From Terriglobia bacterium (GTDB taxonomy: Bacteria > Acidobacteriota > Terriglobia > Acidiferrales > UBA7541), in assembly GCA_020073705.1 (NCBI GenBank), contig JAIQES010000008.1:51695-115694 (forward strand): a DNA stretch of 64,000 nt. Direction: 5' to 3'. The notes under the pieces were generated by a model. It did not search any database and was not told where the DNA came from. It worked only from the letters and a program-made list of their open reading frames with translations. Positions 59,765 to 64,000 of the stretch are shown here, one piece after another (the first letter of the stretch is position 1; every line of letters begins with the position of its first letter). A program made the translations under genes and the position numbers.

Positions 59765-60997
59765 ATGCGTGTGGCACTCGGTGTTTCCGGAGGCGTGGCG
59801 GCCTATAAAGCAGCCGAGCTGGTGCGCAGGCTCCAGCAAGAGGGCATCGACGTGCAGGTAGTCATGACCAGGAGCGCACAAGAATTCATCACGCCACTGA
59901 CGTTTGCGGCGTTGACCGGACAAAAAGTCATCACCGAGATGTTCGGCAATGAGTCCGGGGCCGCCAACGTGCAAAGTGCGATCGAGCACATCGCTGTCGC
60001 GCAGCGGATCGACCTGTTGGTTGTGGCCCCCGCCACTGCCAATGTCATTGCGAAGATGGCGCGCGGCATTGCGGACGACTTCCTGACCACGCTCTATCTG
60101 GCGACAACCGCACACGTGGTGGTTGCTCCCGCGATGAACGTCAACATGTGGGAGCACACGGCGACGCAGGAAAATATCGAGGCGCTGCGCGCCCGCGGCG
60201 TCCACGTCGTTCCACCGGAAGAAGGCTATCTGGCGTGTGGAATGACCGGCGCGGGGCGCCTGGCAAGCGTCGAGGCGATTGCGAAGGCAGTGTGCGGCCA
60301 GCTAGGCATCCGGCACGATCTGGAAAATGAAACCGTCTTGGTGACTGCGGGACCCACTTGCGAAGATGTGGATCCAGTGCGGTATCTGACCAACCGCTCT
60401 TCCGGCAAGATGGGCTATGCCCTGGCTGAGGCGGCGTCGCGCCGTGGCGCCCGCGTCGTCCTGATCAGCGGCCCGGCTCGGCTTGATCCGCCACAAGGCG
60501 TCGAATTTGTTTCCGTGCGCAGCGCCCAGCAGATGCATCGCGCCGTGCTGGAGCATTTGTCCCGCGCCACCGCAGTGATCATGGCCGCAGCCGTGGCCGA
60601 TTACCGGCCCGTGGCGCCTCAGGTGAAGAAAATGAAGCGCGGCAACGGACGCGTGACCCTGGAGCTTGAGTCCACGCCGGACATTCTCGCCGACATCGCG
60701 CGCGGCAAGGGCGACCGGATTATCGTCGGCTTTGCCGCGGAGACCGATCATGTGGCGGAGCACGCGCGCGCCAAGCTTGAATCCAAACAAGCTGACATGA
60801 TCGTGGCCAACGATGTGACGGCCGAGGGCGCCGGGTTCGATCACGATACGAATATCATCACACTGTACTCCCGCGACGGCAGTGAAAAAGCGTTTCCGCG
60901 GATGCCGAAAATCGACGCAGCCCATCGCATTCTCGACCGCGTGCTTGAATTGCGCCGCGCGGGCCGACAACTGCCTGCGGCACAGCCCGCGCGCTGA
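59765..60997 (+). CDS. coaBC: Coenzyme A biosynthesis bifunctional protein CoaBC
   Basis: This 410-residue enzyme has both domains. CoaC (flavin-dependent decarboxylase): GVSGGVAAYKAAELVRRLQQ, the catalytic His in SAIEHIAVA, the PxMNxxMW motif as PAMNVNMW, and EEGYLACGMTGAGRLA. CoaB (synthetase): TVLVTAGPTCEDVDPVRYLT, NRSSGKMGYALAEAASRRGA and MAAAVADYRPVAP. It converts 4'-phosphopantothenate and cysteine to 4'-phosphopantetheine. It is the fifth gene of a run starting with msbA and is followed within eight bases by the uracil-DNA glycosylase gene. Confidence 0.95.
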   Translation: MRVALGVSGGVAAYKAAELVRRLQQEGIDVQVVMTRSAQEFITPLTFAALTGQKVITEMFGNESGAANVQSAIEHIAVAQRIDLLVVAPATANVIAKMARGIADDFLTTLYLATTAHVVVAPAMNVNMWEHTATQENIEALRARGVHVVPPEEGYLACGMTGAGRLASVEAIAKAVCGQLGIRHDLENETVLVTAGPTCEDVDPVRYLTNRSSGKMGYALAEAASRRGARVVLISGPARLDPPQGVEFVSVRSAQQMHRAVLEHLSRATAVIMAAAVADYRPVAPQVKKMKRGNGRVTLELESTPDILADIARGKGDRIIVGFAAETDHVAEHARAKLESKQADMIVANDVTAEGAGFDHDTNIITLYSRDGSEKAFPRMPKIDAAHRILDRVLELRRAGRQLPAAQPAR

Positions 60998-61005
60998 CCT
61001 GCCCG

Positions 61006-61833
61006 ATGAATTCCCGCCGCCCAGAAGCCTCACGCGAAAAACTGGAAGCTTGGCTTCGTTATTACGACGATTTGAATCTCGGAGAGTTTTACACCAGCCG
61101 GAGGAGCATGGGAAAACGTTCCGTCAAGTCGCCGGAGGATCCCTCGAAGACTGCTGCGCCAGTCGTGCCGGTAGCAATTCCTTTCGCAGTTCCCGCCGCG
61201 CCCGCACCCATCCTGCCTGTCATGCATGCCCCTTCGTTATTTGAGGCACTTGACCGCGTCGAAGGAGATACCCTCGAGATCATCCGGGAAAATCTGGGTG
61301 AATGCACGCGCTGCCAGTTGCACAAACAGCGGAACAAGATCGTCTTCGGCGTAGGGAACCCTCGCGCTGAGATCGTGTTTGTCGGCGAAGGTCCCGGACA
61401 CGACGAAGACGTTCAGGGACTGCCTTTTGTCGGGCGCGCGGGCAAATTGCTCACGCAGATGATCGAAGCCATGGGCCTCCAGCGTGAAGACGTCTACATC
61501 TGCAACGTCGTGAAGTGCCGCCCGCCGGAAAACCGCAAGCCCGAGGATGACGAGGTCGCCACGTGCTCGCCGTATTTGTACCGGCAAATTGACGTGATTG
61601 CGCCGAAGGCGATTGTTTGTCTTGGTGGAGTTGCCGCGCAAGCGCTGCTGAAGACAAAGGACCCCATCTCACGATTTCGCGGCAACTGGTTTGACTTCCG
61701 CAACTCGAAGCTGCTCGCGACCTATCACCCGGCCTATTTGCTGCGCAACCCCAATGCGAAGGGCGAAGTTTGGAAGGATTTGCAGAAGGTCATGGCGTTT
61801 CTGGGCTTGAAACCCAAGAAATCTCCCCGCTGA
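61006..61833 (+). CDS. Type-4 (Fe-S) uracil-DNA glycosylase
   Basis: 275 residues. A variable Pro/Ala-rich N-terminal extension (about 1-80) precedes the catalytic fold. Cys of the cluster are visible: ECTRCQLHKQRN and VVKCRPPENRKP, then EVATCSPYL. The water-activating GEGPGHDEDVQGLPFVGRAG and the C-terminal HPAYLLRNP motif identify the family 4 UDGs, which remove uracil from DNA. ATG 61006 has no strong Shine-Dalgarno; ATG at 61111 is possible. The N-terminal extension is longer than in typical UdgA. Confidence 0.9.
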   Translation: MNSRRPEASREKLEAWLRYYDDLNLGEFYTSRRSMGKRSVKSPEDPSKTAAPVVPVAIPFAVPAAPAPILPVMHAPSLFEALDRVEGDTLEIIRENLGECTRCQLHKQRNKIVFGVGNPRAEIVFVGEGPGHDEDVQGLPFVGRAGKLLTQMIEAMGLQREDVYICNVVKCRPPENRKPEDDEVATCSPYLYRQIDVIAPKAIVCLGGVAAQALLKTKDPISRFRGNWFDFRNSKLLATYHPAYLLRNPNAKGEVWKDLQKVMAFLGLKPKKSPR

Positions 61834-61972
61834 TGGCGCGCCCGCACTGGGTCCAAGGATAACTTCCGAAACTTCCGAGTGGCCGACCAACCGGAAGTTG
61901 ACCGATTTGCTTCGAGCCGAGGTTTGCAATGCTGCGCCAAATCCGCTTTGGCAGGCTATACTCAGTGAACCT

Positions 61973-62197
61973 GTGCCTGTAAAGAAGCCATCGCTCCTTG
62001 CTCTCCTCCTAGGCTTGATTCCCTTCGTCGCCATGTGTTTCTCGGTCGCGCTCTGGGACCGCATTGATCCGATGATCCTCGGCCTCCCGTTCAATCTTGC
62101 CTGGCCGCTCTGCTGGATCGTACTCACTACCTTGTGCATGTGGGCCGCATACCGCGTGGAATCCGCGCGGGAAAAGAAGAAAGGCGGAGCCCCGTGA
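61973..62197 (+). CDS. DUF3311 small membrane protein
   Basis: Start probably GTG 61973 (MPVKKPSLLALLLGLIPFVA); the upstream frame to 61898 begins with TTG and looks untranslated. 74 residues, two membrane helices (ALLLGLIPFVAMCFSVALW and LAWPLCWIVLTTLCMWAAYR) and a basic tail. DUF3311 proteins commonly precede solute/sodium symporter genes and are presumed accessory subunits. The stop overlaps the GTG of the symporter (GTGA). Confidence 0.7.
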   Translation: MPVKKPSLLALLLGLIPFVAMCFSVALWDRIDPMILGLPFNLAWPLCWIVLTTLCMWAAYRVESAREKKKGGAP

Positions 62198-63642
62198 GTC
62201 CCAGTGCCGTTTCCCTCGCGATGATCCTCGCCATCGTCGGGCTGGGTGCCACCATCGGCTTCCTGGCCGGAGTCCGTAGGAAGATGAACCTGGAACAATG
62301 GACGGTTGGCGGACGAGGCTTCGGCACGGTGTTGATGTTCCTGCTGATGGCCGGCGAGATCTACACCACCTTCGCTTTTCTGGGAGCTAGCGGCTGGGCC
62401 TATTCCCGCGGCGGTCCAACCCTGTACATCTTAGCCTACGTCACGCTGGGATACGTTGTCTCATTCTTTATCCTGCCGCAAATCTGGGAAGTGGGACGGA
62501 AGTACAAGCTGCAAACTCAATCCGATTTCTTTAACATGCGCTACGGCAACAAGTATCTGGCCGCGTTTGTGTGCGTCGTGGGCGTCACCTTCCTGATCCC
62601 TTACTTGCAACTGCAAATCAGGGGACTGGGTATTATCGTCAACGTCGCAAGTTTCGATGGCATCGGTCGGACACCTGCCATGGCGATCTCAGTGGTTCTG
62701 TTGGCGGCATTCGTGTTCGCGAGCGGCGTCCGCGCCGTGGCGTGGATCAGCGTCCTGAAGGATGTGTTGATGGTATTCGCGGCGCTCTCCATCGGCATCG
62801 CCATACCGTATATTCACTACGGAGGCATCGGTCCCATGTTCTCTGCTTTAGCGCAGGCCCGGCCGGCACACCTGACCATGCCCGGCGCCACCGCCAACTT
62901 GGGCCACACATGGTACATCTCCACGGTCCTTATGACTTCGCTGGGTTTCAGTATGTGGCCCCACGGATTTGGGGCCACCTTCACCGCGAAAAGCGGCGAC
63001 ACGTTGCGCCGCAACGCCGTGGTGATGCCGCTCTACACCATCACGCTCGCTTTCATCTTCTTCGTTGGTTTCTCCGCGGTTTTGGTGGTGCCCGGCCTGC
63101 CCGATGGCGACCTCGCCCTTTTGACCATTGTCCGCCAGAGCTTCCCCGCCTGGTTCCTAGGCGTGGTCGGTGGCGCGGGAGCTCTTACCGCGATGGTGCC
63201 CGCTTCCATTTTGGTCCTGACTGCGGCTACGCTGTTCGTCAAGAATCTCTGCCGACCCATCTTTGCTCCGGCGATGACGGACGATCAGGTGGCGAAACTG
63301 GCCCGCGCAATGGTCGTGGTGCTCAGCGTCATCAGCCTCTATCTGGCGACGCATAGCTCCGCCACACTTGTGTCCCTGCTCCTGCTGGGCTACGCCGGCG
63401 TTTCACAATTCTTCCCCGGCGTGGTGCTGGGCCTCTACTGGAAACGCGTCACCATGCCTGGAGTGTTCGGCGGTATGATTGCGGGAGTCGCCACAGTCGC
63501 CTTCCTGATCTTCACTCACCAGGACCCCTTCTTAGGCTGGAGTGCTGGATTCGTGGCCCTTTGCATCAACTTTCTGATTACCGCGATCCTTAGCCTGCTC
63601 ACGCCAGCAATGCTGCCGCCGCTCGAGCAAACCCAGAACTAA
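62194..63642 (+). CDS. Solute:sodium symporter (SSS family)
   Basis: 482 residues with about 13 membrane segments, start GTG 62194 overlapping the DUF3311 gene. Landmarks: NLEQWTVGGRGFGTVLMFLL near the N-terminus (SSS entry), GASGWAYSRGGPTLYILAYV, RYGNKYLAAFVCVVGVTFLI, and the C-terminal QFFPGVVLGLYWKRVTMPGV that is standard for the family. It imports a solute with Na+. The paired DUF3311 protein suggests a monocarboxylate or related solute, but the substrate cannot be read. No further gene follows before priA. Confidence 0.87.
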   Translation: MSPSAVSLAMILAIVGLGATIGFLAGVRRKMNLEQWTVGGRGFGTVLMFLLMAGEIYTTFAFLGASGWAYSRGGPTLYILAYVTLGYVVSFFILPQIWEVGRKYKLQTQSDFFNMRYGNKYLAAFVCVVGVTFLIPYLQLQIRGLGIIVNVASFDGIGRTPAMAISVVLLAAFVFASGVRAVAWISVLKDVLMVFAALSIGIAIPYIHYGGIGPMFSALAQARPAHLTMPGATANLGHTWYISTVLMTSLGFSMWPHGFGATFTAKSGDTLRRNAVVMPLYTITLAFIFFVGFSAVLVVPGLPDGDLALLTIVRQSFPAWFLGVVGGAGALTAMVPASILVLTAATLFVKNLCRPIFAPAMTDDQVAKLARAMVVVLSVISLYLATHSSATLVSLLLLGYAGVSQFFPGVVLGLYWKRVTMPGVFGGMIAGVATVAFLIFTHQDPFLGWSAGFVALCINFLITAILSLLTPAMLPPLEQTQN

Positions 63643-63853
63643 GCTAAACACAACAAGCACGCCATCGCTTAATACACCGATGGTGATCTCATTCGCTTGC
63701 ATCGATACCCAGATCAAGCGTCGCAGGCATGCCTGTGCGCAACCCGGCTCCGCCTGGATGACGGCGCACTCGGAAGTGACGCACTTGTTCGTATAACGCG
63801 CCCAGTACCGGCCTGCCAATTCGCACTGCCGAAGTAATGTCCGCGTCAGGTAG

Positions 63854-63871
63854 CACAGACTTCAGTCTGTG
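63854..63871 (+). repeat. Short palindromic repeat, copy 1
   Basis: CACAGACT-TC-AGTCTGTG, perfect 8-bp arms. Similar palindromes are dispersed in Acidobacteriota intergenic regions as far as I recall. Confidence 0.7.
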
Positions 63872-63905
63872 TGCCTTTGCCTTTTCCTTCGCTCGCCACA
63901 CCGCG

Positions 63906-63923
63906 CACAGACTAAAGTCTGTG
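63906..63923 (+). repeat. Short palindromic repeat, copy 2
   Basis: CACAGACT-AA-AGTCTGTG with an extra outer G-C pair; arms identical to copy 1, 52 bp downstream. Confidence 0.7.
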
Positions 63924-63957
63924 CCACCCGTTACTGCTGCTACACTACGTCTCGCAC

Positions 63958-64000
63958 ATGCCTGCCACCTACTGCGAAGTCGCGCTGCCGGTCCCACTGC
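63958..64000 (+). CDS. priA: Primosomal protein N' (PriA), first 14 codons
   Basis: ATG 63958 opens MPATYCEVALPVPL, which is the conserved start of the PriA helicase (CDVALPVPL). The remainder lies right of the window. Position near coaBC fits the frequent coaBC-priA neighbourhood. PriA restarts stalled replication forks. Confidence 0.72.
   Translation, partial: MPATYCEVALPVPL

Larger units (their letters stand above)
63643..63957 (+). other. Intergenic region with two palindromic repeats
   Basis: No gene seen. It carries two copies of CACAGACT-NN-AGTCTGTG at 63854-63871 and 63906-63923. Minus-strand frames that translate the repeats (GTDFSLC and LKSVLP strings) are artefacts of the repeat sequence. 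Confidence 0.55.

Noticed and set aside
63689..63997. 102-aa minus frame near the right edge
   Set aside because: It translates the palindromic repeats (HRLKSVLPDA, GTDFSLC) and runs antisense to the start of priA.

Overview
The window looks like chromosomal DNA of a soil-type Acidobacteriota (Terriglobia-like) bacterium that carries a large mobile or accessory block. The taxonomic guess rests on an Oar-like TonB receptor with an N-terminal carboxypeptidase-regulatory domain, an ECF/anti-sigma pair, a fused LptC-LptA gene, a DUF3311 plus sodium/solute symporter pair, short palindromic repeats upstream of priA, and moderately high GC. It was made by reading only, without any database search.

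Layout. (1) 1-5.6 kb is a defence and nuclease island: the 3' part of drmB and all of drmC (DISARM), a two-gene unit whose second member is an Nmad3-type (nucleotide-modification associated) protein, a frame-disrupted GIY-YIG protein and a NucS/DUF91-like nuclease. (2) 6.0-16.6 kb is a co-directional array of about 25 mostly tiny genes with strong Shine-Dalgarno sites, many with stop/start overlaps. It includes ArdC antirestriction, a short tyrosine recombinase, zinc-ribbon mini-proteins, decayed duplicates, and four copies of an intercistronic GC hairpin fused to a ribosome-binding site. This is typical cargo of an integrative element or plasmid-like region. (3) 16.9-29.7 kb looks like ordinary chromosome: a small protein behind a CRP-like palindrome, an ECF sigma/anti-sigma pair, a large TonB-type outer-membrane protein, a secreted beta-propeller, a PafA-type alkaline phosphatase, a truncated response regulator and glutamine-dependent NAD synthetase. 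(4) 29.7-39.2 kb is accessory again: small zinc-finger and basic proteins on the minus strand, about 1.3 kb without genes but rich in RNA-like stems, an orphan 621-aa protein, a DUF3102-like protein and a tyrosine integrase ending 18 bp before tRNA-Arg(TCG). (5) The 3' 47 bp of that tRNA is repeated exactly 1.6 kb downstream, bracketing one PD40 beta-propeller gene. The second copy abuts a transposase remnant. (6) 41.4-64 kb is conserved chromosome: nucleoside salvage (nupC-punA-cdd), a RodZ-like protein, a GAF-GGDEF cyclase, LPS export (lptCA, lptB, msbA), rpoN-rapZ, yicC-gmk-rpoZ-coaBC, a type-4 uracil-DNA glycosylase, a symporter and the first codons of priA.

How the parts fit. The left half combines anti-phage genes with mobility functions that counter host restriction (ArdC) and mediate recombination, all next to a tRNA attachment site, so it is probably an island built in several insertion events. 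The right half is envelope, nucleotide and coenzyme housekeeping in tight operons with ATGA/GTGA overlaps.
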